DNA of 53,571 nt from assembly GCA_030604525.1 (NCBI GenBank), contig JAUVVQ010000013.1, positions 1 through 53,571 on the forward strand. The letters run 5' to 3'. Source of the stretch: Phycisphaerae bacterium. GTDB lineage: Bacteria > Planctomycetota > Phycisphaerae > Sedimentisphaerales > Anaerobacaceae. The position numbers and the translations under genes were made by a program. Positions 17,598 through 26,271 of this stretch are shown here, piece by piece. The stretch's first letter is position 1, and the number at the start of each line of letters is the position of its first letter. The notes under the pieces were generated by a model. It did no database searches. It saw nothing but the letters and a program-made list of their open reading frames with translations, and was not told the origin of the DNA.

Positions 17598-19183
17598 CTT
17601 TTCTTTGGCCCCTTCTGTGATGCCTGACTCTCCTCTTGTCCCCCGCCGTCAACTTCCTCCGCTGACTGCGCACCCTCTTGCCCGGCCTCAACAACATCCG
17701 ACGGATAAGCAATCCTGCCATGATGGTGACCAACAAGGGATTTGGACACACTCGATTCTATCTGGCTCAACTCTCGCAATGTCAGCTCGCACTCATCAAA
17801 CTGTCCATCCTGAAGACGCTTCATTGCCATATTATGCACTAATATCTCTATTTTCTTCGGAGTCAATTCCGGCATCGACCGCAGAGCGCCTTCCACACTA
17901 TCAGACAGCATCACTATCGCTGCTTCCTTTGTCCCCGGCTTAGGACCTTCATAACGAAATTCGCTCTCCGAGGGCAAACCACTTCGACCATTCTTCGAAT
18001 CCTGCTGCTTCTTCGCCTCATGATAAAAATATTCCACAAGCGTCGTGCCATGATGAGTCTCTATAAATTGACGCAGCACTGCAGGAAGGCCATATTCCTT
18101 AGCCATCTCTATCCCGTCTTTGACATGACCTATTATAATCAACTGACTCATCGCCGGCGATAATTCCTCGTGACGACTATGTGAACCAAGCTCATTCTCC
18201 GCAAAATAATGCGGCTTGTTTATCTTGCCTATATCATGATAATAAGACCCGACTCGGCATAACAAACCATTACATCCAATCGACTCCGCCGCCGACTCCG
18301 CTATCGACCCAACCAGCAAACTGTGACTGAATGTGCCGGGGGCCTCCATCGCTAAACGCTTTAACAAGGGCTGACTCGCATCACTGTAGTCTAAAAGAGT
18401 CATACTCGTTGCTATCCCGAACACACGCTCTATAACAGGAAGCAAGCTCTGAAGCAAAAGTGCCGCCAGAAAAGCCGCCGTCGCATTATAACCCGCATCC
18501 GTAAATATCTGAACCCATTTCGCTTCCCCGGACAGAAAACTCAAAGCCATTGTGGTAACTAAAACCACCGCCGCCGTAAGAGCTCCCACCTCCAGCAGCT
18601 TCATCCGGCTGCGCACCTCTCTCAAAGAAAAACAACAGGTAACCACCGCTGCCGTCATCGTAAAAAGTAAATCGACGTCAACTACCGGCAGAGTGGTTAA
18701 GCGCAGAGTGGTTAAGCTGCTGAGCATCACATAAAACAAGCCCAAACCAAGAGCTAATCGCTGATTATAAGATATCGTCAATATTATCGCTGCTATTACG
18801 GAGCTGCCTAAAACCCAGGACGTATGATGACTAAATAAAACGCCTACCTTCGCTGCAAACAATAAAAGAACAAATAATCCTATTAAGGCTGACACCCTCG
18901 CCGGCCTCTGGAGTATCCGCCTCTGATAATGATAAATATAAAAAGCAGCGCCTATGCTAAGCTCTATCACTATTATACCTAACGACAGAATCTTAAGATA
19001 AGAACCCCTTTGTATCAGCTCGAACGATAGTATTGCTATACAAAAAATTACAAACAATAAATACAAAAGAAGAATGTTGACTCTTTTCAAGGTCAAAAAA
19101 CGAGTTATCTGAGATATTCGTCCCGTCGATATTGTCTCACGAACTTTGCTCCGACGCAAATTTAATTTCTTTCGAAATCGCAT
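17594..19183 (-). CDS. PgpH-type 7TM-HD phosphodiesterase lacking the external sensor domain
   Basis: 529 residues. About seven hydrophobic spans lie at 36-250. A cytoplasmic HD domain follows with HSLLVGSIAE (His287), YYHDIGKINKPHYFAEN (His316-Asp317), a LSPAMSQLIIIGHVKDG region and FIETHHGTTLVEYFYHEA. These are the signatures of PgpH, which hydrolyses cyclic di-AMP. Typical PgpH exceeds 700 residues because a large external 7TMR-HDED domain lies between the first two spans. Here spans 1 and 2 are separated by only about seven residues, so that domain is absent. Genes phoH and ybeY flank it as in Firmicutes. C-di-AMP activity is inferred from family. Confidence 0.85.
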   Translation of the reverse strand: MRFRKKLNLRRSKVRETISTGRISQITRFLTLKRVNILLLYLLFVIFCIAILSFELIQRGSYLKILSLGIIVIELSIGAAFYIYHYQRRILQRPARVSALIGLFVLLLFAAKVGVLFSHHTSWVLGSSVIAAIILTISYNQRLALGLGLFYVMLSSLTTLRLTTLPVVDVDLLFTMTAAVVTCCFSLREVRSRMKLLEVGALTAAVVLVTTMALSFLSGEAKWVQIFTDAGYNATAAFLAALLLQSLLPVIERVFGIATSMTLLDYSDASQPLLKRLAMEAPGTFSHSLLVGSIAESAAESIGCNGLLCRVGSYYHDIGKINKPHYFAENELGSHSRHEELSPAMSQLIIIGHVKDGIEMAKEYGLPAVLRQFIETHHGTTLVEYFYHEAKKQQDSKNGRSGLPSESEFRYEGPKPGTKEAAIVMLSDSVEGALRSMPELTPKKIEILVHNMAMKRLQDGQFDECELTLRELSQIESSVSKSLVGHHHGRIAYPSDVVEAGQEGAQSAEEVDGGGQEESQASQKGPKKS

Positions 19184-19216
19184 CTTATTCCCTCTAAAAA
19201 AATCTGAAACAAAACT

Positions 19217-20179
19217 CTACCGCACATCACGACCTTCATTCTTCCTGCGACGTTTGTACGCACGCACTATATTCTGCACCAGCCGATGACGAACTATGTC
19301 GGTTTGAGTCAGCTTAACATAACCTATCCCTCGTATCCGCCGGAGTGTTTCTATCGCCTCTATCATACCGCTTCGCTGGTTGGACCTAAGGTCAATTTGT
19401 GTTATATCACCTGTTATTATCATCTTGGAACCGCGACCAAGACGAGTCAGTATCATCAACATCTGCATAGCAGATGTGTTCTGCGCCTCATCACAAATAA
19501 CCACCGACTCATTCAATGTCCTGCCGCGCATAAACGCAAGAGGAATTATCTCTATTACATCAAGCTCCATAAACTTCCGCATCTGAGAAAAATCCATCAT
19601 ATCCTCAAGTGCATCAAACAAGGGACGAAGATAAGGATTGACCTTCTCCTGCAAATCACCCGGAAGAAACCCAAGTTTCTCACCCGCCTCGACCGCAGGA
19701 CGCGCTAAGATTATACGCCTTATCTGTTTGCTTTTAAGCATAGATACCGCTACCGCCACCGCAAGATAGGTCTTGCCGGTCCCCGCAGGGCCTATACAAA
19801 ATGTAAGGTCATTCGAAAGCATCTTCTCGACATATTTTCGTTGACCATTTGTCGACGGCTTTATGACATTCTTGCTGGAATACACCGAAAGCGACATTGA
19901 ACCCTTATCAAAAACAGCTTTTCTCTTCGACCCTCTTTCAAGAAGCTCCGTTACATCCTCCGCATCGAGACTGGAACCTTTACTTACACGGGACTGCATC
20001 TTACGAATTATCTCAGCCGCCCTCGTAACATCCGCCTCATTACCGGAAATCAGTAAATTCCTGTCTCGGGCAGTAAAGCGCACACCAAGTGACTCACGCA
20101 ACATCCGGAGATGAGCATCCGCCGGACCAAATAACCTGAGCTGCTCAGAGGGAGCTCCTAATTCTAATGTAATCTCCAA
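19217..20179 (-). CDS. phoH: PhoH-family ATPase (YbeZ type)
   Basis: 320 residues. An N-terminal KH-like/RNA-binding part (about 1-95) is followed by a PhoH ATPase with Walker A GPAGTGKTYLAVA, RPAVEAGEKLGFLPGDL, Walker B VICDEAQNTSAMQM and GRGSKMIITGDITQIDL. Family members act with YbeY in RNA processing, and ybeY is two genes downstream. The start is TTG at 20179 with GAGGTAG upstream. It lies 16 bases after cdsA. Confidence 0.93.
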   Translation of the reverse strand: MEITLELGAPSEQLRLFGPADAHLRMLRESLGVRFTARDRNLLISGNEADVTRAAEIIRKMQSRVSKGSSLDAEDVTELLERGSKRKAVFDKGSMSLSVYSSKNVIKPSTNGQRKYVEKMLSNDLTFCIGPAGTGKTYLAVAVAVSMLKSKQIRRIILARPAVEAGEKLGFLPGDLQEKVNPYLRPLFDALEDMMDFSQMRKFMELDVIEIIPLAFMRGRTLNESVVICDEAQNTSAMQMLMILTRLGRGSKMIITGDITQIDLRSNQRSGMIEAIETLRRIRGIGYVKLTQTDIVRHRLVQNIVRAYKRRRKNEGRDVR

Positions 20180-20195
20180 AATCTACCTCGCCTGG

Positions 20196-21065
20196 TTACA
20201 CCAAAAATAAAAAAAACAAATAACCAAACGGCGCCGCACCAAGAGGCGAATCTATTACATCAAGCAAACCGCCAAAACCGGGTATGCCTAAACCTTCTTC
20301 TGTAACAGAATCCTTCTGCTCCGCATCACGCTTAAGCATCGACTCCGCAAGGTCTCCAACCTGACCTATAAAAGCAAAACATACGCCAAAAAAAACACTG
20401 CTCCATATTCCCATTATATCAAAAAAAGCGCCAAATAAAACAGATACTATTACACCAAACAGCACTCCACCACCCATCCCTTCCCAGCTCTTGCCGGGAC
20501 TGATAACCGGCGAAAATTTCCTCCGGCCAAAAAGCTTGCCAAACGTATAAGCGCCTATATCAGAAGATTTTACAACAAAAATAAACATCAAAACAGGCCA
20601 CAATCCGAAATCAATCCGTATCCCCAGGATAAAACTGCTTAAAACTCCAAGATAAATTATTGAAAAATAATTCCCGCCGCAGTTACTGAAAACCCCTTTT
20701 GTGCCGTAATGAAAATATTGATAAAATAATAACAAAAACAGCAAAAATACCGACAAATACAAAAAGTATAACTCAAGCGAAATACCAAAAAGCCAATGCC
20801 AATACCAACTGCTCGCAAAAAGCATTGAGCCTGCAATCGCTATCGGCTTGAAAATACGTATCCCATTCCTCTTCGCCAAATTCGAAATCTCAAACTGTGC
20901 CGGTATAACCAGAATGCAAATCAACACACACAAAAGAGTCCCCTGATATGCCTTATCGTCACTCAACGTAGAAGTAATACGCCCGTCAAGCCAGCCGTCA
21001 AAAACCAGCAAACCGGCAAAAAATAACGTCATCAATGTCCCAAACAGCAATCTGTATCTAAGCAT
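20196..21065 (-). CDS. cdsA: Phosphatidate cytidylyltransferase
   Basis: 289 residues, highly hydrophobic with about eight membrane spans. It makes CDP-diacylglycerol for phospholipid synthesis at the inner membrane. The C-terminal signature is recognisable as KSSDIGAYTFGKLFGRRKFS, SPGKSWEGMGGG and the GDLAESMLKRDAEQKDS end with GFGGLLDVIDSPLGAAP. It lies just after uppS, the usual order in bacteria. Confidence 0.94.
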   Translation of the reverse strand: MLRYRLLFGTLMTLFFAGLLVFDGWLDGRITSTLSDDKAYQGTLLCVLICILVIPAQFEISNLAKRNGIRIFKPIAIAGSMLFASSWYWHWLFGISLELYFLYLSVFLLFLLLFYQYFHYGTKGVFSNCGGNYFSIIYLGVLSSFILGIRIDFGLWPVLMFIFVVKSSDIGAYTFGKLFGRRKFSPVISPGKSWEGMGGGVLFGVIVSVLFGAFFDIMGIWSSVFFGVCFAFIGQVGDLAESMLKRDAEQKDSVTEEGLGIPGFGGLLDVIDSPLGAAPFGYLFFLFLV

Positions 21066-21107
21066 AATAAAAAACTTCTCGCACCTGCTTTCGAAGAAAA
21101 CAAGACG

Positions 21108-21869
21108 CTAACTGTCAACGTCACCAAAACGCCTCTTTCGATTCGCATAAGAAAGTATCGCATGCTCTAAATCCACCTCCTTAAACTCAGGCCAGAGAGT
21201 CTCCGTCACATAAAACTCACTGTAAGAAATCTGCCAAAGCAAAAAATTACTCACCCTCTTCTCGTTCGCCGTTCTTATCAGCAAATCTGGCTCCGATAAA
21301 CCCGAAGTGTACAAATGAGACGATACACACTCCTCATCTATATCTTCCAACCCAAGCTCCCCCATCTTGTGTTCTTCACAAATAGCCCGAACCGCATCAA
21401 TTATCTCAGACCTGCCTCCATAATTCAAAGCCAGCGCCAGAACCATACCACTATTACCCCTTGTCTTCTCAGTTGTCGCATCCAACGCATCCTGAACCTC
21501 AGCAGGCAACTGAGACTTCCTGCCAAGATGAACCAACCTGACATTATCTCTCATCAGTTTGGGCTGAACTCTAATAAGGTATTCCGTGTAAAGATACATC
21601 AAAGCATCCACTTCCTCCTTAGGCCTTTTCCAGTTCTCAGCACTGAAAGAATACAATGTCAAAACCTCAATACCAAAATCCACACAACTTTGGGCCAGCT
21701 CTTCCGTCCTCCTGCTTCCTTCACGATGTCCCGCAGCACGGGACAATCCTTGTCGCTCGGCCCATCGGCCGTTACCATCCATAATTACTGCTATATGGCG
21801 AGGCATTCTCTCAACGCTTATACCTAATCGCTCCGCCGTCGATTCCAGCTTCTCTAAATCAACGCCCAA
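21108..21869 (-). CDS. uppS: Undecaprenyl diphosphate synthase
   Basis: 253 residues. It builds the C55 lipid carrier for peptidoglycan. HIAVIMDGNGRWAERQGLSR holds the catalytic Asp, SFSAENWKRP and LALNYGGRSEI are family motifs, and DLLIRTANEKRVSNFLLWQ is a variant of the usual RTSGExRxSNF motif, with Ala-Asn for Ser-Gly. The start is TTG at 21869 with GAGGAA at good distance, giving an N-terminal extension of about 22 residues. First gene of the minus-strand run to recO. The same pathway has a phosphatase domain at 26272-27627. Confidence 0.94.
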   Translation of the reverse strand: MGVDLEKLESTAERLGISVERMPRHIAVIMDGNGRWAERQGLSRAAGHREGSRRTEELAQSCVDFGIEVLTLYSFSAENWKRPKEEVDALMYLYTEYLIRVQPKLMRDNVRLVHLGRKSQLPAEVQDALDATTEKTRGNSGMVLALALNYGGRSEIIDAVRAICEEHKMGELGLEDIDEECVSSHLYTSGLSEPDLLIRTANEKRVSNFLLWQISYSEFYVTETLWPEFKEVDLEHAILSYANRKRRFGDVDS

Positions 21870-21906
21870 TTCGTTTTCCTCGCTTTACAACAAAACAAAA
21901 AACCTG

Positions 21907-23181
21907 CTATCTGAATATTGTCTGCTTACGTTTCGGACCAACACTAACTATATGAACAGGCACACCAAGATAACCTTCTATCAAATTAACATAATCCCGC
22001 GCCGCCTTCGGCAAATCCTCAAAAGAGCTAACAGGGCTTATGTCCTGCTCCCAGCCGGCAACGCTCTCGTACACACATTCAGCCCTGGCAAGTTTATGAG
22101 GATTCCCGCTGAATACGCTCTGCTCTTCTCCGTCAATCCTATAAGAGCTGCAAACCTTAATCTCCTCCAGCCCGCCAAGAGTATCCAAATGCATCAACGC
22201 TACCGAATCTATGCCCCCTATCTTAATACTGTAGGATGTCGCCACCGCATCGAACCAGCCGCACCGACGCGGACGGCCCGTCGTCGTCCCGTATTCATTA
22301 CCTTTGTCCCGGATGTATTGGCCCGTATCATTGTCCTGCTCGCTCGGAAAAGGACCGGCTCCGACTCGAGTCGTGTATGCCTTGGCGACCCCAATAAATT
22401 TGTCAACCTTCTTAGCTGGAAATCCGCAACCCGCCGGCATACCCAGGGCGCTCGAATTCGAACTCGTAACAAAGGGGAATGTCCCATGGTCCAAATCCAA
22501 AAGTGTTCCCTGTGCACCCTCGAAAAGTATCGATTTACCATCTGAATCCAACCGGTGAAGAAGCTCCGTCGTATCGGAAATAAAAATGCCGAGCTTCGCA
22601 GAATAAACCTTGCACTTCTCGAAAAGCTCATCAACGTTTATCGGCCCCGCTCCATATACCGCCAAAAAAACCTTGTTCTTATACGAAACAATCGATGCAA
22701 GCTTCTCTTTAAGAGCAGTAAGCTCTAAAAAGTCACCCATCCGTACCGCATAACTTCTGCCTATCTTGTCTGCATAACAAGGTCCTATTCCGCGACTGGT
22801 CGTCCCAATCCTGCCCTTCCCGAGCGATTCTTCGCGAAGGCGGTCCTCAAGCTTATGATAATCAAGAACAACGTGGGCATTCTCGCTGACAAACAAGCGA
22901 CCCGCCAGAGTAATCCCCTGCCCTTTTAAGACCTCTATCTCCTCCAAAAGACACTCAGGGTCCACCACAACTCCATTGCCAATCACGCATATATCTCCCT
23001 GACGAACCGAACCGCTCGGCAAAAGATGCATCGCAAAACGGCTGTCACCTACCACAACAGTATGACCCGCATTCGCACCACCACCATAACGCACAACTAC
23101 GTCGCTGTCCTCCGCAAGAATATCTACTATCTTGCCCTTGCCTTCATCGCCCCATTGAAGCCCAATCACACAAGTATTCAT
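21907..23181 (-). CDS. purA: Adenylosuccinate synthetase
   Basis: 424 residues from the ATG at 23181, preferred over an ATG six codons earlier because MNTCVIGLQWGDEGKGKIVD is the family start and AGGAAAAAATAAGG lies before it. It joins IMP and aspartate using GTP in AMP synthesis. GDEGKGK, a GGANAGHT motif, SRGIGPCYADKIGR, FEGAQGTLLDLDHGTFPFVT and GVAKAYTTRVGAGPFPSE are all intact. It stands 38 bases upstream of uppS; a shared transcript is possible. Confidence 0.97.
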   Translation of the reverse strand: MNTCVIGLQWGDEGKGKIVDILAEDSDVVVRYGGGANAGHTVVVGDSRFAMHLLPSGSVRQGDICVIGNGVVVDPECLLEEIEVLKGQGITLAGRLFVSENAHVVLDYHKLEDRLREESLGKGRIGTTSRGIGPCYADKIGRSYAVRMGDFLELTALKEKLASIVSYKNKVFLAVYGAGPINVDELFEKCKVYSAKLGIFISDTTELLHRLDSDGKSILFEGAQGTLLDLDHGTFPFVTSSNSSALGMPAGCGFPAKKVDKFIGVAKAYTTRVGAGPFPSEQDNDTGQYIRDKGNEYGTTTGRPRRCGWFDAVATSYSIKIGGIDSVALMHLDTLGGLEEIKVCSSYRIDGEEQSVFSGNPHKLARAECVYESVAGWEQDISPVSSFEDLPKAARDYVNLIEGYLGVPVHIVSVGPKRKQTIFR

Positions 23182-23265
23182 CCTTATTTTTTCCTGCATT
23201 AAACCCTGTCGATTTTAAATTAACTTTCAAAAAACAAATAACAGTAGAATCCATACAAATTTAAA

Positions 23266-23296
23266 CCGCAACAGCTAAATGCCCCGCCTGTTGCGG
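23266..23296 (-). terminator. Probable rho-independent terminator
   Basis: On the minus strand CCGCAACAG pairs perfectly with CTGTTGCGG around a 13-base loop, followed by TTTAAATTTG. It lies 35 bases after the stop of the 153-residue protein at 23331. The T-run is interrupted, so strength is uncertain. Confidence 0.6.
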
Positions 23297-23330
23297 CAAA
23301 ATATGAATTGTATTTGACAATAAGAAAAAA

Positions 23331-23792
23331 TCAACTTATTTCTGCTACTAAACGTTCGAGCACCGCCGGCAAATTATCATAGCTGCGGTCACTCAATTTC
23401 CGGCGAACCTCACGACCATCCGCACCACGGTAAATAATAATAAAATATCCCTTCTTATCGAAATAAGTCTTATCTACCTTCTCAATGGAATCGTAGGCAA
23501 TCCGCTCTTTATCGTTGATAACAAGACTCTCCTCATCCGCCAGAACACGTCGCCGCACAACAAAGCCCATTACTACACTCAAAATCAACCCCGCTCCCAC
23601 AAGATAATAAGGCCCTTGCTTATTGATGAGCAAATACGCCTCAGGATTCCCTTGCTTATCCGTATGCGCCTCTATCCATCTTTCATTAAAGTAACCGTCA
23701 TATACACACCAAATCGCAAGAGCAAAACACAAAACTATACCAATCTTAAAATTCGTCTTTTTATACTTACTGCACGGCGCCTCTATCAACAT
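23331..23792 (-). CDS. Unknown two-span membrane protein, possibly PH-like
   Basis: 153 residues. Two hydrophobic spans (about 16-33 and 62-78) are separated by a loop of about 28 residues. The last half (DEESLVINDKERIAYDSIEK, then a FIIIYRGADGREVRRKLSDR stretch) has the beta-rich look of a bacterial PH-like domain. I do not recognise a named family. It stands alone between purA and the next unknown gene, with a hairpin terminator after it. Confidence 0.7.
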   Translation of the reverse strand: MLIEAPCSKYKKTNFKIGIVLCFALAIWCVYDGYFNERWIEAHTDKQGNPEAYLLINKQGPYYLVGAGLILSVVMGFVVRRRVLADEESLVINDKERIAYDSIEKVDKTYFDKKGYFIIIYRGADGREVRRKLSDRSYDNLPAVLERLVAEIS

Positions 23793-23865
23793 CTTCGCAC
23801 CTCTTAAAAAATTCCCGACTAATTTCTCTTGCCAAACAGCTCTTTGTCATTCCCGCAAAGCTTGT

Positions 23866-23881
23866 CCCCGCAAAAGCGGGG
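23866..23881. repeat. REP-like GC hairpin
   Basis: CCCCGC and GCGGGG form a perfect 6-bp stem around AAAA. It lies next to a TCATTCCCGCAAAGC element (23848-23862) just beyond the stop of the gene ending at 23887. The same class of element (GATTCCC/GGGAATC) is seen at 35184-35205. There is no T-run, so it looks like a dispersed palindrome. Confidence 0.5.
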
Positions 23882-23886
23882 AGCAG

Positions 23887-24648
23887 CTAACTGATTAACC
23901 GCCTCTTGGATATAACTTTTCTTAAAGGATGCACAAAATGCGGGATTATCTTCTCTTCCAGCAGCTCCTCCGCCAGTCCGCACTGCCTCACAAATGACTC
24001 CTCCGAATTAAACTTCCCGATACCGGAAGGATACTGACGTATGCTAAAAGACAAACTAATCGCACTATCTGAACCCCGGCCTCGCCTGGATGACTCATAT
24101 ACGTTTGTCTTGGACTCGATACTTATTCTCGCCTCCGTATTACCATCGTCACTCAAAGAAAATACCGCAACAGGAGAAAATCCTCTAACCTTCACTCTAT
24201 CCATCTCAAAAAAACTCTTAAAACAACTCTCGCTAAACAACGCCTCCAGAATAACCTCATCATGATTGCCCTCGTATTCAAAGTCCATACCGAAGGTAAC
24301 ATCAAGTGAATTGATATCAAGATGACTCACACTGAGCATATAAGGTATAAGCTCGAGTATCAGCTTATGCTGGCGATAAGATTCCTCAAAATCAGATGGA
24401 TTAACCACCACCGAGCATATCCGGTCGTGCTCTAAAGCTACCCAGCGGTAACTGTCGCCTTGCTTGCCGTCTTCAAGAAAATAGTCCCCCCCGGAACTGC
24501 AATAAAATTTACCCATACTCGGATATTGCTTTTGAACACGCTCGAAAAAACTAAGCAGCGTATCTCGATGGCTCGGCAAATCAAGCTCGGTATTTACGTA
24601 CATCTCAATAAAAAAATCATCACAAAGAAAATTTAAGTTTGCTGACAT
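23887..24648 (-). CDS. Unknown soluble protein
   Basis: 253 residues, no signal peptide or membrane span. I do not recognise the family. It has SGGDYFLEDGKQGDSYRWVA early, a LDVTFGMDFEYEGNHDEVI middle, and ends in a basic HPLRKVISKRRL. The mixed alpha/beta sequence resembles stand-alone conserved proteins of unknown role. GC skew and codon style match its neighbours, so it looks native. Confidence 0.75.
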   Translation of the reverse strand: MSANLNFLCDDFFIEMYVNTELDLPSHRDTLLSFFERVQKQYPSMGKFYCSSGGDYFLEDGKQGDSYRWVALEHDRICSVVVNPSDFEESYRQHKLILELIPYMLSVSHLDINSLDVTFGMDFEYEGNHDEVILEALFSESCFKSFFEMDRVKVRGFSPVAVFSLSDDGNTEARISIESKTNVYESSRRGRGSDSAISLSFSIRQYPSGIGKFNSEESFVRQCGLAEELLEEKIIPHFVHPLRKVISKRRLIS

Positions 24649-24765
24649 ATCTTAATAACCTTAAAAACCTTCGACCCACCGTCTATTTTTAACTAATAAG
24701 AGAACTAAAAGCTCTTCGGCTTCTCCTGTGCAAAAAACAGCTGCCGGACAAAAACATCGAATCTA

Positions 24766-26190
24766 TTATACATTCAAATACTCATATTCCCAGATTTTTC
24801 CAGTCAAATGCTCAAGTTCTTTATCATATTTCTTAAGTATTTCGAAATATTCCTCCGATTCAAGAGCTTCCTTCGCCTTCTTCTCTTCGGGTTTAGCCGC
24901 TACAGGAAGAACGGATTTCCTGAATATCTCGTAATGGTCCCTGATAGAACAAGGCATCAGCCAATTCTTCGGCTTAGACCAATCATCCAGACCATACTGA
25001 CGCTGCCAACGCCTGCCCCTGACCATAAAATCCGAATACAACGCATCCGCTAACGTCTTGCCGCTATCAAATAAATCGTAAACATTGTCAACATAATAAG
25101 GGATAAATGCACAAGGCGTAATATTCCCCTCCCAGTCTATATAAAAATACCCTCCGCTCCTGCCGTATGCTACACAACCTCTCGAAAGAACTCCGCTGTT
25201 CCAGAAATCCGCCACACAATAACCCTTCTTTCCCAAAAGCTCCTCCCATTTCCGGTAAAGCTCAAGCCGTTGGGATGGGGATACCATCAAACGCATCTGG
25301 TCCTTGCCTCTGCCTATCGGCATCAACTGAAACTGCCACATATAACTGACACCCTGCTCAAGAAAATAATAATCATAAAACTCATCGCTCAATAGCACAT
25401 CCTTGTTTGCACTCGTCGCCGTTACCGATACACCAAAGGGTACTCCCGCCGACCGCAGCCGCAAAAACGCATTCAGTATTCTTTTATATACCCCTTCCCC
25501 GCGACGGGCATCCGTCTCCGCCTCGAAACCCTCTACTGAAATCGCAGGCGTTACATTCGCCGTCCCCGAAAGACGTTCCGCTATCTCATCATCGATAAGG
25601 GTCCCGTTGGTATATACCAGAAAGAACATATCATTATACTTCTCAAAAATATCAAGCAGCGTCTTACCATCACTCTTATACATGAACGGCTCACCACCGC
25701 TGATTGTCATAAAACGGCTCCCGAATATATCGTGCGTCTGGCCCACTATCCTGTCCACATAATCAAAGGGCAGGGTCGCCGCCGTATGAGAATTAGACCC
25801 CGCATAGCAACCTATACAATTAAGATTACATCGCTGTGTCGGTGAGAAAACTATAAAGGCGGGAGGCAATTCACCATACCGGGCATTATACCTTTCAACT
25901 GTCCGCAAATGGTCTTCGCCAGCGTCAATGAGATTGTTCTGCACAAATACGTTGGCTATATTCTTGATTACTCTATCCGAAATATACCCCTTATCTACAT
26001 TACGCATAGTGCACTTCAGCATCGCTGACAAAAATTCATACCGCTTCTGACGAACCATCTTCAAATCTTCCCCAGCCGCCTCAACTATGCTCTTATAAAT
26101 ATACCTGTCAATACGCTTCTCCAGAACTTTCCTCAGATGCTTGTGATTTATCATCTTGACTAAACCGGATGATATGGTCTCAGCTTTCAT
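24766..26190 (-). CDS. Radical SAM protein with SPASM-like C-terminus
   Basis: 474 residues. About 105 helical residues precede the radical SAM core, whose cluster motif CNLNCIGC uses Cys121, Cys125 and Cys128. FMTISGGEPFMYKS is the SAM-binding GGEP motif. A C-terminal segment has RGCVAYGRSGGYFYIDWEGN then ITPCAFIPYY, as in SPASM/Twitch domains that bind extra clusters or peptide substrates. Such proteins modify peptides, haem or cofactors. No peptide precursor gene is visible nearby. It is not the sulfatase-maturing enzyme, whose motifs differ. Confidence 0.88.
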   Translation of the reverse strand: MKAETISSGLVKMINHKHLRKVLEKRIDRYIYKSIVEAAGEDLKMVRQKRYEFLSAMLKCTMRNVDKGYISDRVIKNIANVFVQNNLIDAGEDHLRTVERYNARYGELPPAFIVFSPTQRCNLNCIGCYAGSNSHTAATLPFDYVDRIVGQTHDIFGSRFMTISGGEPFMYKSDGKTLLDIFEKYNDMFFLVYTNGTLIDDEIAERLSGTANVTPAISVEGFEAETDARRGEGVYKRILNAFLRLRSAGVPFGVSVTATSANKDVLLSDEFYDYYFLEQGVSYMWQFQLMPIGRGKDQMRLMVSPSQRLELYRKWEELLGKKGYCVADFWNSGVLSRGCVAYGRSGGYFYIDWEGNITPCAFIPYYVDNVYDLFDSGKTLADALYSDFMVRGRRWQRQYGLDDWSKPKNWLMPCSIRDHYEIFRKSVLPVAAKPEEKKAKEALESEEYFEILKKYDKELEHLTGKIWEYEYLNV

Positions 26191-26271
26191 TATTAGCGCC
26201 CCTTTCGCTTATAATAAAATGTCTTTCTAAAAACACTCTGCTCTATGGGCAATTTTCACGCAAATCCGCAA

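Noticed and set aside
24766-26190. Anaerobic sulfatase-maturing enzyme
   Set aside because: Radical SAM and SPASM-like, but sequence beyond the cluster motif does not show the anSME pattern and it is 17 kb from the sulfatases.
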